Source of the DNA: Scleromitrula shiraiana
Lineage: Eukaryota; Ascomycota; Leotiomycetes; Helotiales; Sclerotiniaceae
NCBI GenBank assembly: GCA_028455995.1
Contig: JABELC010000008.1
Location: 372,001-436,000, forward strand
Direction of reading: 5' to 3'
Length of the DNA: 64,000 nucleotides
Shown: positions 25,300-36,343 of the stretch, piece after piece
Layout: each line of letters begins with the position of its first letter
Position numbering within the stretch: the first letter of the stretch is position 1
Position numbers and translations under genes: made by a program
The notes under the pieces: generated by a model
What the model was told of the DNA's origin: nothing
The model's database searches: none
What the model saw: the letters and a program-made list of their open reading frames with translations, nothing else

Positions 25300-26345
25300 C
25301 AGGAAGAAAGGAGAGGGGTAGGAAGATGTGAATTTATAGAAAGAGGTTTCAATGAAGCAAGGGAAAATAAGTCAGTGAGGGGAGTATATATCAGCTAGAA
25401 ACTTTATACTGTACGTGTAACCCGAATGGCCGAATTGCTTAGAAATCCTTAATATTCATCATCGATGTGAAATCGACGCCAAAATAATGTGGGAGTGGGA
25501 GTAGAAAGTACAGTGAAGTGGATCTATGACAAATGAGTTTGAACACAGGTACCGTACGATTTGGTATATACTAAAAATTCACTCGAATCTAGCTCTCTAG
25601 CTCTCTAGCTCTCTAGCTCTCTGGTCAACGTACGAGCGTATCTAAGATCTAAGATGCAATCCGAGGACGATCGAACATTGAATGATGTCAGTTACCCGAA
25701 CTACTCGTAGCTGTTTGAAATACCCTACGGAGTATACCCAGACTCAGATACACAGGGTTTTGCTCAGATGTTGTAGTTCTAGCGGGGTCAACAACCATTA
25801 CGGAAGTTCGCATGAAGTACGATATGCGGAGAAAAACTGTTGGTATGTATGGATATTCAGATCCAATTTCATTAACTACATAGTAATAAGTAGCATCTAA
25901 CAACAGCTTATTTTATACAATACAAACCACTTATTATTATTAATCTAATCGTCGCTTACTACTCGAGTACACAGTCAGTCCACTTATCTGTAGATAAAGT
26001 AGCTAATAAGTGAGATGGAATGGAATTCGGACATTTCGGAAACTCTTCTCTCTCTCTCTGTCTCTCTCTCTCCAACATGCTTTATCTCCAGAGCTCATAT
26101 CATATATCCGAGCTAATCATTACCCCATATCGGATTCGCATTCATTTTTCCTCATTAACTCCAATTAACTTCAATAAGTCATCGGTGAGTTCGTTACTCC
26201 GATCTCATCATTCATCGCATCCAATGTGCGTCTGCTTTCATAGCATGATTACGGTACTGGTAAGCCTACCTAAATAAGTAACAAGTAATAAGTATTCACA
26301 GTATTTATATTACCTTTCATACGTGTTTCTTTTGTTTCCATTCAA
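25300..26345. promoter_or_regulatory. Divergent promoter region between GST and NAPE-PLD-like genes
   Basis: About 1.05 kb between two start codons on opposite strands. It contains four head-to-tail copies of AGCTCTCT (25591-25622) and a TC-rich tract around 26045-26074. No conserved gene is visible. Confidence 0.45.
25591..25622. repeat. Four perfect copies of an 8-bp unit, AGCTCTCT
   Basis: A short tandem array in the GST upstream region, 292-323 bp before the upstream start codon. Confidence 0.9.
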
Positions 26346-27824
26346 ATGCATTCATTTTTTCGATCTTTCCTTCGACATCGTCCACGTCCATTAACAATAT
26401 CATCATCTCCTCAAAATATTCCCAGAAATTTAAAAGTAAAGATGTCTGGAGGTATGACGGCTGTTGCATTGTATGCGGCTACTATGACGAGTCCCACGGC
26501 ATTGGGAGCTGTGCCAGAGGACTCGGAAGAAAAGGCACATCATCTAAAAGACGGCAAGGGATTTATTAATCCATGGGATTCTTTCACCGAGAAAAGTTTC
26601 TTTGGAATGGCTTCTTCTATGTTGAGGTACGTATATGTATATGCTACACAAATCACTTCATTCAAATTACAATCGCTTCTCTAAATCTTCAATCGATCAT
26701 ACTGACCACAAGCCCCAATCCGCAGAGCCAAAGTAAAGGGAGACTTCGGTACCCCCGACACAACTCCACCCACCGTCCCAATCGTAACACCGACCTTCCT
26801 CCCCACCAGAACATCTTCTCCTTTTCTTCGCGCAACCTGGCTAGGCCACGCTTGCTACTATGTCGAATATCCCAGCGGTCTGCGAGTACTTTTTGACCCC
26901 GTATTCGAAGATCGATGCAGTCCTTTCTCCTTCATGGGACCCAAAAGATACACACCTACCCCATGCAAATTGGGAGAGATCCCAATTGTTGATCTAGTGG
27001 TCATCTCCCACAGTCATTACGACCATCTTTCCCACCCTACCGTTATGGAAATACATAAAAGCCACCCCAATGCGCAATTTCTCGTAGGACTCGGTTTGAA
27101 GAAGTGGTTTAATGGTTGTGGAATTAAAAATGTAGTCGAGATGGATTGGTGGACAGACATCGACGTCACCTTATCTCCCACAGGAGAAAAACGCATCTCA
27201 AGCAGTACAGCAGCATCATCATCACCCCCACCAGCCGATTTATCTTCCATAACAGCACGGATATCCTGTCTCCCATCCCAACACACATCAGCCCGCACAA
27301 CATGGGATAAAGGAGTTACGCTCTGGTGTTCGTGGGGCGTCGAATCTGGAGGCAAGAAAGTATGGTTTGGAGGGGACACAGGATATCGAGCCGTGCCAGA
27401 ATTACCGAAAGGGGTTGACGATTATGGACCTGATTATGCACATTTACCTGTATGTCCCGCATTCAAGGAGATTGGAAAGTTACGTGGACCCTTCGATTTG
27501 GGTTTGATTCCCATTGGAGCTTATGGTGAGTTTCCTCGTTCTCCTCATTACAATCTTCCTCCAATCACATAATTTGCATTGCTAACACGACTAGACCCGA
27601 GACATATTATGTCTCCTATGCATGCAAATCCGTTTGATAGTGTCAACATATTTCTCGATACTAGATGTAAGAAAGCAATGGCTATACACTGGGGAACCTG
27701 GGTATTGACACCTGAAGCTGTCATGGAACCACCTCAACTACTAAAGAAGGCAATGGCATGGAAGAGTTTACCGGAAACAGGCCTATTTGATGTTTGTGAT
27801 ATTGGAGAAAGCAGGGAGTTTTAG
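26346..27824 (+). CDS. NAPE-PLD-like metallo-beta-lactamase-fold hydrolase
   Basis: Three exons (26346-26626, 26726-27525, 27595-27824) give 436 residues. The zinc-binding motif HxHxDH is complete (His189, His191, Asp193, His194 in SHSHYDH), followed by PSQHTSAR (about residues 278-285), GGDTGY with Asp311, and HWGTW near the C-terminus, the order seen in N-acyl-phosphatidylethanolamine phospholipase D. That family releases N-acylethanolamines from membrane phospholipids with a di-zinc centre. The N-terminus is basic and Ser-rich (residues 1-33) and could be a mitochondrial leader, with a hydrophobic Ala-rich stretch after it. A Ser/Pro-rich insertion (about 250-268) interrupts the fold in a place expected to be a surface loop. 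Function as a true NAPE-PLD rather than a related hydrolase is inference. Confidence 0.85.
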
Positions 27825-28285
27825 ATTTGGTGATAGGTAGGTATATGGCATTTGTAGGTATAAAGGCACGCATATAGCATTGCATTCATAGGGTGATATC
27901 ATAATCAACGAAAAGTAAACATTGCCATAAAAAAGCGTCATTGATTCCTATGAATTACAGGTCATGTAGATGAAGTCATAACTACGTTTGGTTTGATCCA
28001 CTCCACCCGCCGAAAAAATTGGCATGTTTTCATATGCAATGATAGAGGAAAACATACTTTTAGATAAAAAAGAACAAGATCGAAAAAAATCAACGAGCAA
28101 AATCCTTGTATGCACACCATAACCCTTCGCACGGAAAACCTTAAGACGTTACCTGCAAACGCCCCCCTGGCTAATTCACTGTAACATCAATAGAGAACAT
28201 TTCATATCCCACCCATTGTCGTTAAATCTATGTTATGTGAGCGATGTCCAAATGATCACTCAGCGAACCTATTTGAAAGGATGAT
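27825..28285. other. Convergent 3' interval
   Basis: A 461-bp tail-to-tail spacer between the NAPE-PLD-like gene and the SR-protein gene. Nothing beyond untranslated sequence is seen. Confidence 0.5.
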
Positions 28286-29986
28286 TTACCAGTAGCGGCC
28301 GCGACGATAACCGTCATCAGCATATCCGGCATCCCTTGGAGGATAGTCTCTAGGTGGGGGACGATCGTAGGGTGGTCGACCATGACCGTTGACGTAAGGG
28401 TCAGCGGGAGGATAGTCACGGCGATAAGGATCATCAAATCCACCGCGACGAGGAGGAGGGTAGTCATCGATGGGACCGCGAGGTCTTGGTGGAGAACGTC
28501 CGTAGCGACGATCATCTTCATAATAGCCACGGCGAGGTGGGCTTCGATCACGATAACCATCACGACGAGGGCTGTAGCCACGGGGAGGACCACGGCCGCG
28601 ATCATAATCGTCGACCGGATAAGGTCGTCGAGGCATAGGAGAACGAGATCGGGCTCGATCACGAGGAATGTCGGGTTGCGTCTATTTGATTTGGCCATTA
28701 GAAGATTTCGAATAATCAAGTCGGATCAGATCTTACATCGGCAATGCAGGTGACTCGAGCGCCCTTGAATTCACGACCGTCAAGCTTCTCAACAGCCGTC
28801 TTTAAATCTGCAGCAGTCTCAAATTCGACAAAGCTTCTATTTTGTCAGCATTAACGGGTGTATATCAACAGTCTCGGAACACAACTTACCCTTTCCCGTC
28901 TCGGTCACGGCCAGTCTCGGAATAAACAACGTCAAGGCTGGATTGACGAGCGAAATCTTTTAGGTCCTATATCCAGAGTCCATGTAAGTTGCTGTCCAGG
29001 TCTGTGTTGTTGCAAGCGCCAAATAGTGGATTGTTGCCCTTGAATTAGTAGCCAGGAAACATGCCCTCGAAGGTGTTTGCTACATGGTCCAATGGATGGC
29101 CACTCTTCTCGCACAAAATCACCGTTGTCCGGAAATTCAAGGGCAGCAGCAAGCAATGATAGCAGAAAAAAGTCGGACACAATAAGAAAGGCCACATAGG
29201 AGGGATATAAGTAAATATATATAAGTTCATAAATCCCGGCCGCCCACGCGAATGCACTTGCATATCTCTATGTTATGGTATGAAATAGCCAATTCCATAA
29301 CAGGCGCAGTGCTGACCAGGATTACAATGGTAACATGGCCAGTGACCGTCTGTATAATATAGTATACAAGGAAGGCGTCCAATAAGAATGTTGATATCAG
29401 AGTCCAAATAGCAATAAGTGAGATCCAAGGGTCCTGATGAAAGAACGGGGGAAACAGACCTGCCAGCTGGTTTCACCTGGAAGTCCAGAGATTTGCATTC
29501 GATGCGGGGTACGTCTAGGACGAGGTGGTGCATTTCGCTCGGTATTGGCAAAGGTGTCGCGAGCTCGAGTACCACGGGCGAATTGAACGGTTAGTCGCTC
29601 ACCCAAAAAGTCCGAACCATGGAAGGCTGTAAAGATGGTATCAAATATTATTATCCATTGTTGCTTCCGTTTGCTTCCAACTATTCTTCGCAGGATAGGT
29701 GTATCTTCTTCTTACCAGGAACTACATCGCGAGCATCCATTGCATCTTTATATTCGATGAAGCCGAAGCCATTCATAAGTTTGATCTCGGTGATCTCGCC
29801 GTGGCCATGAGTGCTGAAATGGTTTTCAACATCAGACTTGGTAACTGTTGAATTGAATTGAATTGAATTTGTTAGTAAATGATTACCAGAATATGCGCGC
29901 AGTAGAAAGGTGAGATAGATTGTATTTTACTAACCGTTGCGAGGAAGATTCCCTAGATACAATCTGGTTGAGGAAACTTCCGTCAT
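28286..29986 (-). CDS. SR-type splicing factor with two RRMs
   Basis: Six exons (29986-29935, 29844-29716, 29626-29460, 28966-28890, 28836-28737, 28681-28286) join in frame to 306 residues. RRM1 (about residues 8-83) has RNP2-like RLYLGNLPRN and RNP1-like GFGFIEYKD. RRM2 (about 107-175) carries SWQDLKDF (114-121), the hallmark of the pseudo-RRM of SRSF1/Srp2-type SR proteins, with GSFVEFE as RNP1. The tail (176-306) is rich in Arg, Asp, Tyr, Pro and Gly with scattered RSRSP and RSPPR motifs for SR-kinase phosphorylation. Such proteins bind exonic RNA and recruit the spliceosome in the nucleus; the fungal group also includes Npl3-like mRNA export factors. Intron 3 splits SWQ from DLKD. The 5' untranslated region holds a GGAT repeat (29991-30017). 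Confidence 0.87.
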
Positions 29987-30410
29987 TTTGATGGATGGAT
30001 GGATGGGTGGATGGATCTTGAAATGATTGATTGATGATGAATGAATGAATTGAGAACTTGAGAATTTAAATGAGATTTCGCCGATGTTAGGCAATGGTGG
30101 CGCAATGAAGCAACGAATTGGTAACACAAAATAAAATAGAGGTCAATAATACCAAATTTGTAATATTTTATTTGGTATTATCCCTCGGCGGGTTCAAATA
30201 GAAAAATGAGGGTATGAGAAAATAGAAAATGGAGGGTTTTTGGATAAGTAGATGGATGAATGGATGGATGGATGGATGGATGGATGCAGTTAAGCTGCAG
30301 CTACCTATGCGCAAAAGAAAGTGGGGATTAATCGACAAAAAAAAAGGTGGATGTTGTATTATTATATGGGCGAGTATGATAGCCTGGAGAGAAAGGGAAG
30401 TTTTTCTTAA

Positions 30411-30495
30411 GGAAGGGGGTGGGTAGTGGGTAGTGGATAGTGGGTAGGAGGATGTGAGGATGGTGGATGGTGGGTGGTGGGTGGTGGGTGATGCG
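30411..30495 (+). repeat. G-rich GGGTAGTGG / GGTGG tandem tract
   Basis: The plus strand carries a dozen or so G runs of two to six, with GGGTAGTGGGTAGTGG-type units passing into GGTGGGTGGTGG. The arrangement could support G-quadruplex folding about 430-510 bp upstream of the SR-protein start codon. Confidence 0.7.
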
Positions 30496-30559
30496 TGGGC
30501 ACGTTTTGGAGCTTTTTAGAGGAAGATCGTGAGAAAAAAAAGAAAACAACAACAACAAA

Positions 30560-30645
30560 CTAAGATTAATTTAGATTAGCTTAGATTAGATTAGTCTAGA
30601 TTAGTTTAGCTTAGATTAGCTTAGCTTAGATTAGCTTATAGCTTA
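30560..30645. repeat. Degenerate TTAGATTA/TTAGCTTA repeat
   Basis: Alternating 8-10 bp units of TTAGATTAG and TTAGCTTAG run for about 85 bp. It is not the TTAGGG telomere unit. Confidence 0.65.
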
Positions 30646-31542
30646 TATGATTCTAGCTGACCTTTTCCCATATGGGGGGGGGACTGTACCTTTCCAAATT
30701 GAAGTCTAGGCTAAAGCGGAGAGAACCTTGATTTTAAGCCTTATAAAGGCATTAAGGCAACTAACTACAGGATGCTAAGTGGATCCTTTAAATTAAATTG
30801 ATTGGCCAATTGATTGAAACCGAAGTTAACCCGATAAAACCGTACCTACCATATGATGTAAGAGCCCTAAAGACTAGAGTTAGAGTAAGAGCTTGAGGCT
30901 AAGAGAGGAGAGCACTTGAGCTTGAAAAGGCTTGAAAAGCTTCGACCAATTCATATGATAACCATGCCCAGGTACCGGTACCGGTAGATGGGTCGTATGT
31001 TGGGGTGATGGGGTAATGTGCCAATAGCATACCTAGGTAGGATGTAGGATTGGCATGGCATAGCATGTGGATAATATGAATAACTGACATATGGTTGGCT
31101 GTGAATCTATCCCACTTCGTTTCATTTATCAAGCAAGCTCGGATCAAATAGGATCCCATTCTCCAAGAAGAGATATGCCATGCGATACCATATCCGCGTC
31201 AAAGAAGCAAGCAGACTCGACTCAACTTCAGGAAACCTTGAAAATCTCAAATAAAGATCAATAAGAATTTGAAGACATAGAAATCGGTATAAGTTTACCC
31301 CAAGGTCTGTAAAGGTAGTACAACTAGCTTAGCATACAGTAAAAAAGGCATTTGGATATCGCACATCTCTCATTATTGCAAAATCAAACACTAAAACCCC
31401 CCATAGCGCCATCATCATGATCATCCAAAAGAACGCCTTGCCTAACAAAGCTCTTTCCTTTGACCAATCCTTTCAACAATCAAAATCCCAGATTGTATAA
31501 CTCCAACAATTATCCCACAAGCGGAACTCGAACAGAACTGAT

Positions 31543-33930
31543 TTAACTCATTTCTACATCTTGGTCATCATCTACCATCTCGTCATCACCTCCCAACTCA
31601 TGCTCAACCTCATCCACGACGAACCCTTCATAATCTTCGAGGTTCTTTTGAACATGGACCTTGAATTTGATGATGTCGTTGAGCATCTTCTCAATCTCGG
31701 TGTGTAACTCTTCCCGAAGAGTATTTGCACGCAAAGTCAGTTGCTCGTATCTAAAAAAAAATATTAGACATGTTCACATGAGGCCTTGTTAATGATCTTT
31801 AGGGTTGCTAACTCAATATTTGTATTCATCTCTCGTTGCTCCATCAATTGTACGGATTCAGTGAGCCCAGCTCGCATTTTAGCTAGCTCTTTCTCCATCT
31901 TCTCAATTTGAGCATCAGATGCTAGCTTTTGTGTTGTAGTAACCTATTTGTATATTAGTCACTGTAGCCAAAATCTTGAGACCGTTGTTATTTTCACCTC
32001 TTTTGTTTTCTCGTACTCCTCCTCCGCAGCCCTAACGCGGTGTTCCAATGCCTCAACTTCGCTCCTCTTATCTTCGATATCTTCTTTGATACTATCAAGT
32101 AAGTCATGGTGTTTCATCGTTTCGTCGACGGCAAGAGTTCGTCGTTCCGAAATCTCTTTACGGAGGCCAACGAAACTATTTTTGACTTGACCGCGTAGAT
32201 CTAAGTTGAGGATATGAGCTGGTTGATAACCTGTCACAGCATCGGCCAGAAGTCTATCGCTATCACCTGCGCCGATATGTGATCCTGCCATTTGAGAAGC
32301 CGAGAAATTTGGACCTTCATTAACAACAACTTGCAGCTCATAGTTTATTCCTTTCGCATTCACTGCAGTTGATGGAATCAAGCCTATTTGATATCCCAGG
32401 CTGTTGTACTTCTCCACCACACGTTCCAATTCTTCCAACCTACGACTCGCTTCGACCTCCTTTTCAGCAACCTTTCTCTTCGCTTCATCTAATCTCTGTT
32501 GCGAAGCCTCAATTCCCTTTTGGAGCCTTTCTCGTTCTGAGTTCATACGATCAATGTCCTGCATACTAATGCCTTGATCATCAACCGCCTTTTGTAGACT
32601 GGCCCTTTCGTCATCCGCTTCCTTTAGTTCCGCAAGGACTTTATCGAGTTCGCCTTGTAAGAATTGGATTCGAGACTCGTATTTCTCACATTTTTGAAGC
32701 ATACGGTTATCGAACTCATCGAATTTTACCTTGTCGTCTTCCATGATCTTAAAGTTTCTATCCAAAGTCTTAATGTCCGAGCCAGTCTTTTCTAGCGTCT
32801 CAATTTCCTTCTGTAACCGTTCATGCTCCGCCTCGAGAATCTGTAATTCATCCAAATATTTTGAATTCGACCTATTAAACTCTTGAGCCATACCCTCAAC
32901 ATGCGGGGCAAGGACTTGGTCTTGATCATCATCCCCGGCGTCATCGTCCATCGAAAGCCAGTCTCGGTACGCACTGCTGAGGAAACTGAATATAATACGG
33001 TCTCCACTGACATCCACACCGGCTTCTGCGCATGCTTCATCATATTGGTTACTACCGTAACCATCTAACATCTGGGCAAGTTGCATCATCCAGTGCAAAA
33101 GTCCCAGGAACAAGGGCCATGAATTGGCCCCTCCGACGGCAGAAAGAGCGGATTTTGTAATGCTTTTTTGGTAAGGATAACGTAACTGAGTCAAAATTGG
33201 AGGTACTTCTTGGTCAATACCCTTCTGAAAGCGATAACTTGGATCGATCCTGTGGTATAACCATTGAAACATAAATATGAAATCCTTTTGCATCGGCGAC
33301 TTCATAGTATTCTGAGAAACATTGTGATTCATTTCAATTTCGTAATTATTATTGGCCATGTACTCCAGAAGTTCTTGTCCAATTTTCTGTTGGTATGCGC
33401 GATCTCTAAGAGGGCGAGGATCCTTGGGTACTCCGGCGGGTTGTGGTGCTTGTTGAAAAAAGCTTTGGTGTCCCATTGGGCCACTTGTCGAAGTTCTTGA
33501 CCGATACACACTACTTCGACGTTCCGTTCCTTCAGCAGATGCGCGACCCATTTGAGGGGGCGCATAACTTTTTCGACCGCTGCTATTTGCGAATGATGTC
33601 CTCTTCACAGACGATATTCCCATTTCAGCGAGATTTGTTCCTGATGATGAGCGCGAGAATAACGGCTGGCTTGGTCGTGCAGGCGCAAGAGATTGCCTAG
33701 CCCCTCCTGTGCGCCCATGGCTAGCAGTAAATGGGACATTGTTGATGCCAGATATCGAATTTGATCGTTTCATTGCAGATGATGGTTGGGGCAGACTTGA
33801 ATTGTAGCTGATTCCTCCAAGGGTCTGTGATAAAGTAAGCAACTTATACACATGAAACTATGCGGGGCATAAAGAAAGTCCTTACTTCTCGTGGGCGGCG
33901 CACTGAGAAAAGACCGGTGTCTTGCGACAT
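31543..33930 (-). CDS. NDC80: Kinetochore protein Ndc80
   Basis: Four exons (33930-33886, 33824-31998, 31943-31813, 31750-31543) give 736 residues. The N-terminal 120 or so residues are basic and Ser/Arg-rich (the tail that contacts microtubules and is an Aurora-B target in the family). A calponin-homology region follows (about 135-300: KDPRPLRDRAYQQKIGQELL, KDFIFMFQWLYHRIDP, LTQLRYPYQKSITKSALSAV, WPLFLGLLHWM). The rest is long coiled coil with an acidic C-terminus (GGDDEMVDDDQDVEMS). With Nuf2, Spc24 and Spc25 this forms the NDC80 complex linking kinetochores to spindle microtubules. The 15-codon first exon (MSQDTGLFSVRRPRE) was found by splice signals and matches the short basic start of fungal Ndc80. 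It shares a promoter region with PEX14. Confidence 0.93.
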
Positions 33931-34346
33931 CCTCAGTAAGTTTAGTTAGTAGTCCTCAAAATAAGGCTCTCTAACAATATTGAAGACGATGAAGTATGCT
34001 TCGTGAGAATAATGCAGTCAGAATAATTAAATTAAAAAATGATGGTTTGCGAATTCCTATTTACATTTACTATGGATTTTGCGACAACAAACTTTAACTT
34101 TACTTCCGTCTCATAGGACAAACACAAGTGGAGAAAGTAAACAATCAGATATGGCTTAGCGCCTGATGCGATAAGAGCATCACGTGCTGACTTAGGAGAA
34201 TTCAGATAGACCTCGGTTCCGGCCATTCGCATTTTAACAAAGCTTCGGGGTACTAACCTTCGAAGTTCCCCAGATTTTTGACAGATCTATACGTATCTTA
34301 CGGTGAGAGGTGAGAGTCGAGAAATCTATTCTCATTCAAGTTCATC
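33931..34346. promoter_or_regulatory. Divergent NDC80/PEX14 promoter region
   Basis: 416 bp separates the two start codons, so 5' untranslated regions and promoters of both genes must lie here. An open frame at 34032-34232 on the minus strand shows no recognisable domain. Confidence 0.55.
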
Positions 34347-35556
34347 ATGGCAATTCGAGAGGATCTCGTAGCATCTGCTGTAAGTTCTCATTCATCTCGA
34401 CCATTCGAAAGATAGAATACTAATCTTTAATCAGGTTACATGTGAGAATATTCGAGTTCTTATAGCTTCATGATTTCTAATGTTTGAATAGTCCTCCAAG
34501 ATCCGAGCGTATCTGCATCACCTTTGGAAAATAGAATCGCGTTTCTGCAATCAAAAAATCTCACCCAAGAAGAGGTAGATGCAGCACTAGGGAGAGCGAG
34601 CGGCGAACACTCTCCAGCACCTCAAAACTATTCAAATTATGCGCCGCCGCAACAAGTTGCAAGGCAGCCTCAACCAAGCTATGGGGCCTATCATCAAAAC
34701 CCATGGCAACAACCTCCACCGCCAGAGTTGCCCAAACGAGATTGGAGGGATTGGTTTATAATGGCAACTGTAATGGGCGGCGTGGGATACGGCGCATATT
34801 TTCTGGCTAAGGTAAGAGTTCTTATTGTATTCCGGATGTTCATCTGACTAACAACTTTAGCGTTATGTATATCCGATGATTGCCCCTCCAACGCCACCGC
34901 AGCTCGAGCAAGATAAACAGGCAATTGATGAATCTTTTGAGAAGGCATTCTCCCTTCTGGATCAGCTGGCTAAAGACACCGAAACTCTCAAAACATCCGA
35001 GCAAGAGCGGACGGAACGATTGGATATAGCTTTGACGGAAGTGGAGACAGTGATAAACGAGTTGAAAACAGCAAGTCAGCGACGAGAAGAAGAATCTCGA
35101 CGTATAAGTGACGAGGTCAAAGGGCTCAAGGACCTTATTCCCAGAGCCATGGAAGGACAAAAGGAGTCTACGGATAACAGACTGAAAGAACTCAACGTTG
35201 AGTTGAAGAGCTTGAAGACATTGATGGGTCAAAGAATGAACCCATCTTCAAATATAAGCCCATACAGCAGAGTTCAGAGTGGCTTATCATCGATACCCAC
35301 TACCAGTGCTGCAACTTCTAACGGAGACTCGTCAAGCGAAGGAATTCCTCCTCGACCTGCATCAGTAAGTACTAGCTCAGGTACCGAAGCCGTGGCTTCC
35401 CTCCAAGGCCGAAGTGCTAGCCCATTCAATACTGGTGCACCGGCAGGAGGAGCAAAGATTCCAGCTTGGCAAATGGCAGCTTCTAACAAAAGCGCACCTT
35501 CTGTCAATACTACCACTGTAACCAACGAATTACAAGAGACGAGTGGCTCAGCATAA
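34347..35556 (+). CDS. PEX14: Peroxisomal docking protein Pex14
   Basis: Four exons (34347-34379, 34435-34441, 34492-34811, 34861-35556) give 351 residues. Exon 2 is only 7 nt (GTTACAT). Including it yields MAIREDLVASAVTFLQDPSV, which continues into SASPLENRIAFLQSKNLTQEEVDAAL: the Pex14 N-terminal helical domain that binds WxxxF/Y motifs of the Pex5 import receptor. A hydrophobic segment (about residues 100-127, WFIMATVMGGVGYGAYFLAK then RYVYPMI) fits the single membrane anchor. A coiled coil follows (about 135-225) and then a Ser/Thr/Pro-rich tail. Residues 35-95 are Pro/Gln-rich, a feature of the family. Pex14 with Pex13 docks cargo-loaded Pex5 at the peroxisome membrane. Exon 3 ends in AAG before a GTAAGA donor. 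Confidence 0.92.
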
Positions 35557-36343
35557 GCATTGATTAGGCATGTTAGGAGTCATGTTGCATGGGTCGGCGC
35601 AGGGTCTGAATAATTGATAATATTGGAATCTGGGACATGTTTGAAAGATGGGAGTATCAAAGATATAATCGAACAATTTGATATTCTCAATTTGTATTTG
35701 TACTGGATAGGAAAAAAGTACAAGCCATTGACTTAACGATATATACTGCAAAGAAACTTAAGTGATGTGATAAGCTGTCATATTCATATTCCCTTCCTTA
35801 CGTGGGGTTTGGTAGGAAAAGAAAACGACAATCAACATGTACACATCTGATTTAACTTCTTTTCTTTGATCTCAGTGATGCCAATGTAAACCTACTATCA
35901 TGAAGAAATGGTTGTGATGGTAAGTGCTTCGCTTACAACTTAGACTTTCCGGCTCCTTAAATTCCGAATTTTCTATCCAAGTTATCCTCAAAGGGTCCAT
36001 CCCATAGGATTCACAACGAATAACTTGCCACAAATCTGTGCTAAAGCTGCTCGACACGACACAAGGATCTAATTGCAGTAACACGAGCCGTGCGAGCCGA
36101 GGCACATTGAACGGGGTTTGTACTAAAACGTCACATTCACTAGTATGGCTTATACTGTATGTGCGGTAGAAATTGAAACTTCAGCAGGTTAACATTTGAA
36201 GTTTCATCTACCTGTCTATATTTTGAATTTGTATATTCATAACTTCAAGTTGGAGTATTACATACATTTGCCTCTGTTTTCTGGTTATTCTCTTCAATAG
36301 ATTATAGAGTTTTCGACCATTTGCCACCCATCTCAAATATATC
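35557..36343. other. Intergenic interval, PEX14 3' end to hydrolase 5' end
   Basis: 787 bp with no recognisable gene. It holds the PEX14 terminator side and the promoter of the plus-strand hydrolase. Confidence 0.45.

Larger units (their letters stand above)
29987..31542. other. Gene-free interval with several short tandem repeats
   Basis: About 1.56 kb lies between the SR-protein start and the NDC80 stop. It holds (GGAT)n at 30251-30286, a G-rich GGGTAGTGG/GGTGG tract at 30411-30495, a TTAGATTA/TTAGCTTA array at 30560-30645, a run of nine or so G near 30675 and one TACCTAGGTA palindrome (31030-31039). No gene is recognised. Confidence 0.5.

Noticed and set aside
30560..30645. TTAG-rich array as an internal telomere repeat
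   Set aside because: Units are TTAGATTA and TTAGCTTA, not the fungal TTAGGG.
34032..34232. 66-residue minus-strand open frame between NDC80 and PEX14
   Set aside because: It lies in the shared promoter, without recognisable motifs or good continuation.
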